This document shows, one piece after another, positions 12,216 through 23,235 of a DNA stretch of 64,000 nucleotides. Position 1 is the first letter of the stretch, and each line of letters starts with the position of its first letter. This DNA comes from Paguma larvata (lineage: Eukaryota; Chordata; Mammalia; Carnivora; Viverridae), in assembly GCA_030068075.1 (NCBI GenBank), contig CM057826.1, positions 51,107,116-51,171,115 of the forward strand, read 5' to 3'. The notes beneath the pieces were generated by a model that had not been told where the DNA came from, ran no database searches, and saw only the letters and a list, made by a program, of their open reading frames with translations. The position numbers were made by a program, and so were the translations under genes.

Positions 12216-12426
12216 TAATGTTTTTATTTGTTTTTGAGAGAGAAAGAGAGAGAGAAAGAGAGAGCAGGGGAGGGGCAGAGAGAGAAGGAGATACAGAATC
12301 TGAAGCAGGCTCCAGGCTCCTACCTGTCAGCACAAAGCCCAATGTGGGTCTCAAACTCATGAACCTTGAGATCATAACCTGAGCCGAAGTCAAAGGCTTA
12401 ACCAACTGAGCCACCCAGGCACCCCA
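12216..12426 (-). repeat. CAN SINE
   Basis: The complement of the A-rich tail (TTTTTATTTGTTTTTGAGAG), the GA-rich block, the cat-type block (TACCTGTCAGCACAAAGCCC) and the complement of the head (TGAGCCACCCAGGCACCCC) are present in order. It is full length. A clean target-site duplication is not evident. Confidence 0.94.
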
Positions 12427-12701
12427 TTTTTTTTGTCTGTTTTAGAGCAAAATTCTTCTAATAAAATAAAGGAAGTCCTGTTCTTGCTATCGGATATTCT
12501 CTTCCCCCTGTCTTTACTTATCTACCTTCTACTCAATTTAATATGTCATCTCAAATGCCTCAGTGGCTTTTCCTGGACAATTTATCAAAAATTTGATCCA
12601 TCTGCAATACTCTCTGAGATATTATTGAAGTTTCTCTTCCATTATCACTTAGTTTTAGTCAAGGATTAGTTGTTTTATTACTAATAAAAAAGCCTGTGCC
12701 T

Positions 12702-12822
12702 CTTACAGGCTGTGAGATCCATGAAGGCAGTGTCCCTGTCTGTTTTGTCCCCCATAGTATATCCAGAGTTTAGCCTGGTTCCATAAAAGTCACTTAATAA
12801 ATATTTGTAGATAACTAAATGC
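12702..12822 (+). repeat. LINE-2 3' end
   Basis: GGCTGTGAGATCCATGAAGGC, GTCCCTGTCTGTTTTGTCCC and a CACTTAATAAATATTTGT end match the well-known order of the L2 3' terminus. A second, weaker L2-like end lies at about 13005-13075 (GGTACCTGGAGTACAGAAAG, then GAATGTTACTGAATGAATG). Confidence 0.75.
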
Positions 12823-13075
12823 AACCCAGCCTCAAAAGTCAGTACAAGTATCTATAACTCCAGGCAGCTATCCTTAATACCTCCGGCCTGTAGATGTCCT
12901 AGTTCTCTGTTTCCAGAGCAATCTGTATACATTACTATCATAGCACACATTACATTGTACTGAATCTATCATTATTATTTTCTCTCACCTTCTGGAGGAG
13001 GCCTAACATGGTACCTGGAGTACAGAAAGTACTAGATGAATGTTACTGAATGAATGCATGTATGAATGAAAGAAA

Positions 13076-13800
13076 TAATAAATGGGTCCTATATCTATCA
13101 GCTCCCCAGGTGGCATACTTGGTGTTTTAGCCTGGATGATGATCCAAGGAAACGCTACCTGAACAACTCTGAAATATACTCTTCACTTGAAGAGAATATC
13201 ACCCACAGAGAAAAAGTGCAATTATAATAGCCTCACCTTATAAAAATACTTTTCGAGGTAAATTTTTAGTGCCTTTACTACCTTACACAGTGAGAAAATA
13301 TTTTTAGCCACTTGATTCTGAAGGTTTTCAATGTGACAATATCACGTTGTCATTAACTACACTTTCCATCATGTGAATGAAGACAAAACAGTTGACACAC
13401 TTCTTTTGGAGCAATGTGATTCCAGTATGATTCAGCTGCTTTTCATGTACGTTAAGTGAGAGTGATTCACAATAGCTGAGAAGCAGCATGACCCCTCTTG
13501 AAAAGAAATGCTATTCCATACGCAAGTCAAGGTCTCTACCTCCCTTTCAAATGAACGGGAAGAGGATATGTATTCATGACTACGAAACTTCTGCATGTGG
13601 TATTTAGAGGAGACTCCTATTCCTCTCAGTTTAGGAGAATCTTCACGACCAATAAAATGTATTTTCATTAGCAGCTAAGAACCTACACATATATCATGAG
13701 TGTGTGCATGTGTGAATGAGTGGGTTACATACCAATCCCATATATAGATATATGGTTTACATATAAAATCTATACATAAATAGCAAATGTGAATATAATA
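13076..13800. other. no gene or assignable repeat
   Basis: AT-rich sequence. The 78-residue antisense frame at 13432-13668 has no recognisable domain or repeat homology, and I do not call it a gene. Confidence 0.5.
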
Positions 13801-13814
13801 CCCTACCTTTTCTT

Positions 13815-13990
13815 TTTCTAACAGATATGTATTGAATACCTACTATATACCAGCCATTGTTCTAGGCCCTAGGAGTGCAACGCTGAACATAGCTTAGAAA
13901 GCACTTATCCTTATGGAGTTAACATTCTAGTCCAGGAAGACATAATAAATAAATCTTAAAAATTTAGCGGTTTAGAAGAGATCAAACGGG
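13815..13990 (+). repeat. ancient interspersed repeat, family unassigned
   Basis: TATGTATTGAATACCTACTA, a GCCATTGTTCTAGGCCCTAGG stretch, and TATGGAGTTAACATTCTAG follow a pattern seen many times in mammalian DNA (ATTTATTGAGCACCTACTATGTGCCAGGCACTGTTCTAGG...TGGAGCTTACATTCTAG). Similar stretches occur near 22.5, 30.7, 34.2 and 53.6 kb in this window. Confidence 0.5.
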
Positions 13991-14292
13991 ATAAGGGTAA
14001 TTAGGGAGAGGGAATCACTTGAGATATTCATCCGTACACATATACAAATGTATAATGTGTAAAATTTACTATTTCACTGGAAAACTAGTACATTTTGTAA
14101 CAAACACAAGAATTCCATAACTTCATTTTTAAGGATTCTGTAAATAATTATGTGTTGTTTCATGTTTAGGCATTTAAGTCGTCAAACATTTTAATTAACT
14201 CTGGTATATCGAAAATAAATCAGATGGTTGCCAAGTTTGGATTTTTTTCAAAACTGCAGAATACTAAAGATGATACTGATATTAGCATGCTT

Positions 14293-14465
14293 TTAGAAAG
14301 TAATTCCCACTGTGGTTCTGATAAGAATCACCTGAGATGCTTTTGTAACGATGGATTCTGGTTGCCCTATTTCAGACGTACATAATCATATTTTAATGAG
14401 TGGAGCTTGTGAATAGTAATTAAAAGCTCACAGGTGAATTTGATAGCTGGCCAGGTTTAAGATCT
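14293..14465 (+). repeat. hAT-type MER element (MER5/MER20-like)
   Basis: ATAAGAATCACCTGAGATGC near the start and AAGCTCACAGGTGAATTTGA near the end are the two arms of the non-autonomous hAT elements that contain AGAATCACCTGGGGAGC and its inverted counterpart. It is diverged and the ends are approximate. Confidence 0.6.
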
Positions 14466-14509
14466 GTTCATCCAACAGTTTCAGTGTGAGGATATCAAAA
14501 AATATTCAG

Positions 14510-14690
14510 AGCAGTGCTTTCCAGATTCAGGTAAATAAACTTGTCCAGTTCGGTAAAAACGAAGTCTATGCTTTTCAGCCCAAGGATTCTGATTTACTAG
14601 GTCCAGAGAGCTGTTTGCCAGCTTTTATCAAACTCCCTAGAGAATTCTGAGGTGCAAATAAGGTTTTAGAAATCACTGTTTTGAAGGAAA
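14510..14690 (-). repeat. hAT-type MER element (MER5-like)
   Basis: CAGTGCTTTCC at the left, GGATTCTGATTTACTAGGTCC in the middle and GAAATCACTG at the right match the layout of MER5-type hAT elements with CAGTG/CACTG ends. It lies about 45 bp from the similar element at 14293. Confidence 0.6.
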
Positions 14691-14940
14691 TATGTTAGAC
14701 AGAAAAATTGCCTACAGGTTCAAGTATGGTAATTCCTTCAACAAACCTGGGGCTACCTGCAAATTTTCAAATAACTTCTTGCTATGAAGAAATGCTATAG
14801 AATATGTCAACAACTAATGTGGACTCCTAAGAAAATGTTGCTTTGGAAGAAACAGGAATAGATGTTTATAATATCTGAGAGAAAAGTATATTTGATTAGC
14901 TTGGTTTCCCATGTATCTACCGGTTATCACATTTAGAAGG

Positions 14941-15184
14941 TTTTTTTTTTTTTATAAGTTTTTAAACATTTTTTATTTATTTTTGAGAGACAGAGAGACA
15001 GAATACCAGCTAGGGAGAGGCAGAGAGAGAGAGAGAGGGAGACACAAAATCCAAAGTAGGTTCCAGGCTCTGAGCTGACAGCACAGAGCCCAACATGGGG
15101 CTCGAACCCACAAACTGAGATCATGACCTGAGCCAAAGTCAGACATTTAACCAACTGAGCCACCCAGGTACCCCCCCCCCCCCC
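14941..15184 (-). repeat. CAN SINE with C14 run at its head
   Basis: A full antisense copy: complement of the tail (poly-T then TTTTTTATTTATTTTTGAGAG), GA-rich block, cat-type block (TGAGCTGACAGCACAGAGCC), B-box complement and head. The head runs into 14 consecutive C residues (15171-15184). The flanks GTTATCACATTTA (14923-14935) and GTTATCAGGTTTA (15185-15197) are a target-site duplication with two differences. Confidence 0.95.
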
Positions 15185-15224
15185 GTTATCAGGTTTAAAT
15201 GAGAATAAAGGTTTCAATTTACTA

Positions 15225-17077
15225 ATGAAAGAGAACATTTCAGGATTGTTCCTTAAGATAATTATTGTGCATGAAGACCGTAATGATGAATTTGGCATTC
15301 ATTCAGATATGCCACTTAGTTTGTTTTATTTTTTTATGTTGTTTTTCTATTACTTGGAAAAAAAACGATTCTGCTCTCTATCCTTTTTCTTGCTATTCCT
15401 TGTTCCTTCTTGGATTTTTATTCCTCTCAATGAATGACTCACGCCTGTTGGAACAAGACTCTTATTCTGAGCTGGGAATCGTGGGAGAAGGAAGGGGTTC
15501 AAATGAGATGCATCAGTGTTACACCAGGCATAAGAAACGATGAAAGGAAAATGTGCGGATGGTCATCGAAGGTGTGGTTTCCCCACAGCACTCAGTTGGA
15601 GCAATGATGTCTATGTGAGAACGTATATCATGGTGGTATATTGTAATGTGAATATACAAGCGTGGTTATACCTTGCATATCAGGCTTCGGAGAGGGCAGT
15701 CGAGTTGAGGAAGTTCTATGAAAAGGAAAAGAAGAAATAGAGAGTGCACTATAGCCTAAGTTCACTGAAAAGCAAACATATTAATTTAAACCATATGGCA
15801 TCAATTTAAACTCTTTGGATCTGAGTAAGAATTAATCCACAGTTCAATGAAAGAAAATAGTTTTTAGAAAAAGAGCTGATTATATATGAAAATAAAGGAT
15901 GCATTTCCTTTCAACCTAATTATTGTAAGAATCATAAGTCAGGTAAGTAAAACTTAGAAACATTCTATGTTGTTTCTGTTATGAAAAATATCATCAGACA
16001 TAATACAGAGAGAGACAGGCCCTGGGAGATTAACTTGGAGAACTTGGAAAGTGTGTGTTCTTTTTCCATTTTTCCATCTTGGCTTTGGACCCACACACAC
16101 TGAACTCACCAAGGAGTTCACATCTTTGATGACATCCTTGCAATTACCACTTAGTCTTCAGGCTTCCTTCTCCTTCCAAAGCTCCATTCTGGGAAGTCAA
16201 ATCTCTGTTCTGGGAAGCTTACTGGTTTCCTTGATATTGACCCAAAGAAGAGGAAAGGGTAGAAATTAATGTACACTTTCTCACACAGTCATTTTAAGAA
16301 AAATAAAATTTTGCTTTGACCTCAGTTTGACAATTGCTAAAAAAATAAACACCTCTCAGATTGTAAACACATCCTAAATTTGATAGTTTTTAAAGTTTAT
16401 TATGAACATAAAATCAATTATAAAAAGCCATTCCATAGATACTACCTAATAATATATAACATGCCAGTCGATGTCTGCTAACATCATCTTTAGATTTGCG
16501 TATACACTGAACACGAACTGAACTGGATGTTACTTAGCTTAAAATAGTATGAATTCTTTTTGCATATCCAGGAATGCTTAGAATAATTTCATTTCTTGGA
16601 CATAGTTTTGCAAAATGGCAGGAGCATGATGCTTCTAAGGAAGATGACTTTAAGTGGCTCTGAAGCAATAACTATTTCCAGTTTCAAACTGAAATGAAGC
16701 CAAAAACACAAGTTTATTACAGGCCTCTGCCAAATGAGTAGGAGGAAAAAAATCCATTTCAAAAAATGAAAAAAAAGATCCTCATTCTATTAGTTTATGT
16801 TCTAATAGAATCAGATTAGTCACCTGACATACTTAGATATGATGTTTTCAACTGAGCACTTACTCATTCCAGGCACTTATAAACATTTATAAATTGATTA
16901 AAGGGTAATTTTTATTTGAATTTGCTCTATTTTTTGGCAGATGCAAATATAAAACATTTTCTTTTTATAATTTATGTTATTACTCGATTTTAAAAATGCA
17001 TACTCTAGATTTGTTGCATGGAAACTGCTATGTATAATCAGCAGTTAATTAAAAAATTATTCAACCAGAACTTTTTT
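15225..17077. other. non-repeat stretch with a CpG-containing patch
   Basis: No transposable element could be recognised. The part from about 15430 to 15700 holds about ten CpG dinucleotides (for example CACGCC, ATCGTG, GTGCGGATG, TTCGGAG, GTCGAG), unusual for this AT-rich, CpG-depleted window. A 66-residue frame (15540-15740) overlaps it but shows no domain or splice context that I can defend. Confidence 0.4.
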
Positions 17078-17093
17078 AAAAAAGTAATTACTA

Positions 17094-17320
17094 GGGGTGC
17101 CAGGGTGGCTCAGTCAGTTAAGTGTCTGACTCTTTATTTCAGCTCAGGTCATGATCTCACTGTTTGTGAGACAGAGCCCCGAGTGGAATTCCAGGCTGAC
17201 AGTGAGGAGCCTGATTGGGATTCTCTCTCTCTCTCTTTCTTTCCCTCTCTCTCTCTCTCCCTCCCACACCCCCTCTTGCACTCAGGTTTTCTCTCTCTCT
17301 CTCTCAAAATATTTTTTTTT
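17094..17320 (+). repeat. CAN SINE, diverged middle
   Basis: The head GGGGTGCCAGGGTGGCTCAG and B-box region AGCTCAGGTCATGATC are clear. The middle block is diverged, the CT-rich block is long, and the tail is unusual (CAAAATATTTTTTTTT). The flanks AAAAAAGTAATTACTA (17078-17093) and AAAAAGGTAATTACTA (17321-17336) are a 15-16 bp target-site duplication. Confidence 0.95.
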
Positions 17321-17431
17321 AAAAAGGTAATTACTAAATGTATTTATAATTGATATCCTCCCCAGTGGTTTAATTTAAAAAAGGAAACTGTTTACAGTTA
17401 AATAAACAGTTATTTTGAAAATTTCCCTTCT

Positions 17432-17645
17432 GGGGCCCGTAGGTAGCACAGTCAGTTACGTGTCTGACTCTTGGTTTCAGCTCAAGTCATGATCTCGTGG
17501 TTCATGAGTTTGAGCTCCATGTCAGGCTCTGTGCTGACACCACGGAGCTTGCTGGGGATTTTCTCTCTCTCTCCCTCACTATATGCCCCTCCCTTAATCA
17601 TGCTCTCTCTCTTTCAAAATAAATAAATAAACTTAAAAAAAAAAA
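17432..17645 (+). repeat. CAN SINE
   Basis: A complete but diverged copy, with head GGGGCCCGTAGGTAGCACAG and the cat-type block GTGCTGACACCACGGAGC. The tail is AAATAAATAAATAAACTTAAAAAA. The flanks GAAAATTTCCCTTCT (17417-17431) and GAAAAATATCCTTTCT (17646-17661) form a diverged target-site duplication. It sits 95 bp after the previous SINE's duplication, in the same orientation. Confidence 0.93.
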
Positions 17646-17669
17646 GAAAAATATCCTTTCTATGGTATC

Positions 17670-18340
17670 CTTTCTCTATTCTAACAAAAATGTTTCCAGT
17701 GACATTGCTCTTTATAAATCAACATCGAACACATCGTTCAAATATAATTTCAAACTATTCTCATGTTCTATTTAATCCTCTCATTTTTCCAAATAATAAG
17801 GCTGAATATACTAACCACATAGTTCTATCTGATGGATCCAACAAGTAAAGCAATCTTTCTGGAAACTTTCTTATATATGCAAAAGGATCAAGACTTCCAT
17901 TAATTTATTTAAAAGAGTCCTCAACTTCTACTTGGAAAACCTTGACAAATTTCTAAAAATCCTTTTCTATATTATTTTTTCTCACTTCTTCAAAGCTTCC
18001 AAAAGTCTAAGAATGGAAAATTGAAATCTACTGCATTAACTTATATACATATCAGCTGTTACTATCTATATTGGGGAACATTGTTTCATCTCTATTTATC
18101 AGGTTTAGAATGGACTGAAAGTTAATTGGAAAAGTATTTCAGAAGGAAGGTGGTATCACAAGGCCAAACAGGTTTTTAAAGATAAATAGTTTTATGTTTT
18201 TATATAGAACCGATGCCCAATTCAGGAAAAAGTTCCTAGTGACTATAGAATACACAAGAATTTCCATCTATGTAAAATCCAACCATGCTATGGAAAAAAA
18301 TAAACCTTTTATAGATCTACCCTGCTGAACAGGTTTAGAA
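17670..18340. other. AT-rich sequence, nothing recognised
   Basis: No gene, RNA or repeat could be supported here. Confidence 0.5.
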
Positions 18341-18349
18341 GGATTTGTG

Positions 18350-18754
18350 ATTATTACTTGCAAGGCCCCCTACTACCTGAGCTTGAAGTTTCTTTTTTTA
18401 AGTGCCCTATATAAGCTCCCTTGCTTATGGATTAGGACCTGCTCTATCCTTGCTAGTGTTTTTCTCTCTGCCTATTTGGCCTTCCTTTCATCTCCACTTT
18501 TAAAAGCATCCACATCCACTGACATCATCTCAAAACCTTCTTTTAGGTCACCTTCCTCGGTTGCCTGGCTGGATATTCCACATTCTTGCTGACACCTGGA
18601 TTTTACTCTACATGTGTTATGATTATGCCTATGTTTGTTCTACCTATTCATCGATATTCAAAGTTTTTGAAGTCATGAATACATCTGAGCCATCCTTATA
18701 GTTCGTATAATACAATTACATGCACAAAATAAACATATTTCTTTGGACTGATTT
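18350..18754 (+). repeat. LINE-2 3' portion
   Basis: CTTGCAAGGCCCCCTACTAC, then CTCTCTGCCTATTTGGCCTTC, then GGTCACCTTCCTCGGTTGCC, and a final ATACAATTACATGCACAAAAT follow the order of the end of L2 ORF2 and its 3' region. The 81-residue frame at 18347-18592 is a by-product of this element. Diverged. Confidence 0.6.
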
Positions 18755-18765
18755 GAATATAGCCT

Positions 18766-18899
18766 TAAAATGTTTTAATTTTTATTTTTGAGAGAGAGAG
18801 ATGGCACAGAGTCCAACATGGGGCTTGAACCCACAAACCGTGAGATCATGACCTGAGCTGAAGTCAGACGCTTAACCAACGGAACCACCCAAGCACCCA
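18766..18899 (-). repeat. CAN SINE with internal deletion
   Basis: The tail complement (TTTTAATTTTTATTTTTGAGAG) is followed after only a few GA units by GGCACAGAGTCCAACATGGGG, so about 75 bp of the CT-rich and middle blocks is absent. The B-box complement and head are complete. Perfect 11-bp target-site duplication GAATATAGCCT at 18755-18765 and 18900-18910. Confidence 0.95.
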
Positions 18900-18910
18900 G
18901 AATATAGCCT

Positions 18911-21383
18911 CTTAAATCTGTGGAATGATTGTGAAATTTCGATTAAACAGGTCCTTATCCCCAACAACTGGAGCAGATCCTAATATATGAGTACCTGCAG
19001 TCCTGAACTAAGCTTCATCTTGAAAAAAATATATATGTTTTCAGTTATCATGATAGAATCACAGCTATTGTTAAAATCTCACTCAATTGGCGTTAAAGTT
19101 AAGTCACCAGGAAGATAAAACATATCTAAGCTTATGAATATTTTTTGAAGTTACCTTAGAAGTTACAGTGTACCACAGAACAAGTCTACATACTATGAAA
19201 TGGCCACACCAGTAGCTCTTGTTTTGAGGGAATATAGACAATGGAGGCTATCCTTTAGTACTTTCTATACAACAATGTGTGCCAAGCACATGAGAGCTTT
19301 AAAATTTAATTTGTTTTATAGCCATACTAGTTCACTACATAGCACTAATTTGTAAGAATCCTACACACTGTTGTGAGCATGTCCAATTTATACATGAGAC
19401 AACTGAGTGTGACAGAAAAATTTCACACTCACAGATGTGCTTCTCTACAATTCCTAATGTACCCAGAGGGAGCAGGGCTATGGGATGATTTCTGGACAGC
19501 AAACTATGTGCAGAATTGGTGAGCGCTACTCCAAATATTTAGAATGGGTAGGGGTTGGCTAAGCTCTTCCTTCCCCTGGAAGCTATCTAACAAGAGATGA
19601 TGGCACAAGATGGAGTCACGCTGGCCTGCTGAGTTACATGTGGAGTTCAGCTGCCTTAGAGTAGTCACTGATCTGCATCAGATTAAATAAGCAAGAAATA
19701 AATCTTTGTGTTAAGCAACCAAAATTTAGAGCCTTATTTGTTACCACAACATAACCTAACCAAGCCTAACCAATACTCCGAGGTTCCAAAATATTTTATA
19801 AGTTGCAATTTTGAAAAAAAAAAGGTAAGTAATTTTGAGAAAAGTCCAGTTTTATGCCAAAGCTGATGATCTTGCACAGTATGTTTCTTTCGAGAAAGCA
19901 GTTCCCAGTTGTTCTTCTTGCTCATGTTATATGCACAGCATGAACAAAACATTCCTGGCTTTCTTTGGTGGGATCAGTGAATAGTGCCTAAACCAAAATT
20001 ACTCTCTGAAGATGGGGTATTGAGGAAAATAAATGCTATCTGAAGTGTCACATGACCCTAATAAGATCCTCTCTTTAGGAAATATAAATTACCGGTGCAC
20101 AGGCTACAAGGATTGAGACTTGATGTTTTGAATAATCCTGAGCTCAGGTTCCCAGTTCTTTATGAGACTATCTGTGCTAGCTGGGAAGTTTGAGATCCAG
20201 AATAAATGTTAAGGTGCCAAGGCTATATCCCCTGCTACTTTCCCTTCTATGTGTCCTTGTTATAAATCCGCAGCAACAAAGATAATCTGGCCTTGTGTCT
20301 TCTTGGAAACCATAAAGAGCCTAGCAATAAAGATATCTATTCCCTTTCTAAACAGCATGTTTTCAAAGGCTAGAATGATACTGACATGTTCATTAACCTA
20401 GATGTCTTACAAAATTATAGCCTAAGTACGTTGCACTTTTAAACTTTTAAAACGGTGTCTCAAAGTTACATTTCCTAAGATGAATATCAATTTATAGTTA
20501 CTTGAAAAAAGATAGCTCAGTAGAATGACAGTGGGTAGATTCAGAAATGTTATGAATTGCGTTCCTTTTCTAACATCCAAGTTTGAGTGTGCATGTGCGT
20601 GTGTGCGTGTGCATGTGTGTTTGTATCAGAAACTAGGAGGATTGTTGCTCTTTTATATTCACAAAAAGCCCTGTTTATCTTTAAAAAGACAGCTTTGCAT
20701 GCAAGAATTTTGCAACTGAAATGACCTAGAAGGACAGGTGCTTCTTAGCATACTAATTGCTTTTGCCTTGAGGAGGGAGAAATACCTTGTAGCTGGCTTT
20801 GCATTTCCTAAGCTACATATGTAGACCTCTCACGACCAGGAGGGAAATTCACTTAATGTGCTTTGTAACTTTCAGAAATGATTACACAGTGGACCTGCAG
20901 TACTACTATGCTTTGGGCATGGAGCTATGCAACTGCAGTAATTATTTTTGTAGGTATGTGACTGCTCAATTGAAAAATACTGGAAGAAGGGAGGAGAATT
21001 CAAGGTTTATGGACCACGGCAAGGTAGAAAGTTATTAAAGTTTGATTTTTTAACTTTTAATTAATAGTACTTGGTTTCCTAAAACATTGGATAAAAATTA
21101 TAGATGCCAAATCCTCATTAAAGTGATTAGTTTAGTGGGATTGGGATATAAAGTTACATTGTGAATACCATTAAAAAGCCAGCAGCCAAGAGATTACTTG
21201 TTCTTTGTTTTTAAAAGGTGAGCACCAGCTTTAGGGGATTTTAGAATTCCCCTCCCCATGAATATAGGTCATTAAAATGAATAATGTGTCTGGTGCCCCA
21301 CCTACAAGTGACTGATTACTAATTCTGCCTGCAAAGAATCCACTCCCACTTCTACTAATAATAAAAATCTTCCTTGACTTAAA
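18911..21383. other. mostly unique AT-rich sequence
   Basis: No SINE. About 19255-19420 contains a faint MIR-like order (TGTGTGCCAAGCACATGAGAG, then ACATGAGACAACTGAGTG). About 19680-19790 (GCAAGAAATAAATCTTTGTG to TTGTTACCACAACATAACCT) resembles the 3' end of an old LTR element. A GT-rich run lies at 20588-20625. Nothing here supports a gene. Confidence 0.4.
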
Positions 21384-21880
21384 TTGGAGTTATATCCTGA
21401 TAAACCCATCATATGTTGAAAATATTGTAAGTCAAAAATGCATTCAATGCACCTAAGCTACCAAACATCATAGTTCAGCCTAGCCTAGCCTAAATATCCT
21501 CAGAACACTTAACATTAGCCTACGGTTGGACAAAATCTTCTAAAACAAAGTCTATTTTGTAATAAGATATGGAATATCTCATGTAATTTATTGAATACTG
21601 TAACTGAAAATGAAAAACAGCATGGCTGTATGGGTTCAGAATGGTTGTACATGCATGGGTTGTTCACCCTTCTGATCCTGTGACAGACTGGAAGCTCCTG
21701 CTTACTGTCGCTGCCCAGTATCAAGAGGTAGTATTGTACCACATATCAGTAGCCTGAGAAAATATCAAAATTCAAAATCTGATGTATGGTTTCTATTGAA
21801 TACTATCACTTTCCCACCATCGTAAAGTCAAAAAATCCTAAGTCAAACTATGGTAAGTCTGCGACCATTTGTAGAACATA
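21384..21880 (-). mobile_element. Tigger-type (TcMar) non-autonomous DNA transposon relic
   Basis: Both ends carry the paired motif of a known Tigger-family MER element: GAAAATATTGTAAGTCAAAA at the left and CATCGTAAAGTCAAAAAATCC with GGTAAGTCTGCGACCATTTG at the right. In between, CACCTAAGCTACC, TAGCCTAGCCTAAATATCC and GGAATATCTCATGTAATTTA match the same element's interior. It is a cut-and-paste element that relied on a pogo-like transposase supplied elsewhere. No transposase frame remains, and the exact family name is not certain. Confidence 0.8.
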
Positions 21881-22461
21881 TTTTATTTGAGAACCATCTT
21901 CCCCATCTTCATTTCATGTAATTTCACTACCTGACAGTACTTCTTGCTCATGGGGAGAGTATGTAACTAATGCCTGTAAATCAGAGTATCCGATTCCCAG
22001 TCTAAGTGATTAGTTCAGGTATAAAAACATAATCCAACTCAGACTAATGAAGCTCAATTCCAGCACATTATTTTTTTCCATAAAGAGAGACTCTATTAGA
22101 CCTTGATCTTGGAGAATGATTTGCCTCAGAGTAAAGCCAATACAAAACAAAGCAGAACCAAAAAATGGAGAGAAAAAGTACACCGGATATAACTTTAGTC
22201 CCTAGATCTGGCTACTATTGGACTACCTGAAGTCATTTAGTAATTTGAGGCAATAAATCTCCTGTTTTGCCTAAGTCTGTTTGATGTTACTTTCGGCCAC
22301 TTTTATTTATGTTCCAGTTGCATGCAATCAAAAAAAGCTGGCCAATAAAATTATACTTGATTATCATGCTTTTTTGGTAGGATCTGAAATCAAATTCCTG
22401 GTAACATTTACTTTCTCTTCACTTGCCATAAATGTTCTACCTCCTATGTTCTCTTTATTCA

Positions 22462-23235
22462 TTTATTGAGGAAGTATTGTAAGTCTACAATGCCCTGGGT
22501 ACTTGTACTATCCTGAGGAGTCTAAGTCTGTAAACAGCACTGAAAAGTCCTGACCGTCACATAATTTTATGTCTAGTGAGAGAAACAGAACATGCTTCAT
22601 GATTAGTAAGACTAGATGTAAAATGTTGCTATATGGGCACAGAAGCACATAAGGAGAGCACATAGTTCAAATTTAGGGGTCAGCAAGGGTTCCTGAAAGA
22701 GGTACCATCAAAGACAAAAGCAATGGGTACAAGTTGTCTGGAGTGGAGGAATATGCCCTCAGCAACTGTATGCATAAGAATCTTACTGAAAGAGAAAACA
22801 TGGGAGAAATGGCAGAGTTTTGTTTTTTGTTTGTTTGTTTCTTTGTTTTTTGGCGGAGAAGGGCAGGAAAATTGATATAGTAGAATATCTGAGAGTAAAT
22901 ACCAGGTATTTGACTCTAGAGATCTAGATATTAAGATTGGTAAATCATCATCATTCTTTGGACTTTGAGGCCATTAGAGCAAAGGAGTTTTCCTAGAGAG
23001 TGTAGAGACTGGAGAGCAGTAAGCTTAATTCAGACTTCAGGGCAATGCTAATGCTAACAAAGTCAGAAGACCCAAAAAGGAAACAAAGAACTATCTATAG
23101 CAAGATATGGAGGAACAGGGAGTCCAGTGTCACAGGAGCCAAAAGAAGAACTTGTTTCAAAGAGGAAGTAGTTGTTCTCAACTGTGATGGTGCAGAGAGG
23201 TCAAGCAAGATAAGGCATAAAAAGCAGCCATTGTA
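22462..23235 (+). repeat. ancient interspersed repeat, family unassigned
   Basis: Begins TTATTCATTTATTGAGGAAG and contains GTCACAGGAGCCAAAAGAAG and GGTGCAGAGAGGTCAAGCAAG, stretches that recur widely in mammalian DNA next to the ATTTATTGAGCACCTACTATG type of repeat. A T-rich (GTTT)n-like interruption lies at 22820-22850. Confidence 0.4.

Noticed and set aside
12109..12414. 101-residue antisense frame starting [16 protein letters not shown]
   Set aside because: This is a CAN SINE translation, as are the similar frames at 39110, 44629 and 48267.
14933..15298. 121-residue antisense frame with GTWVAQLVKCL
   Set aside because: GTWVAQLVK is the usual translation of the CAN SINE head. The frame is SINE-derived.
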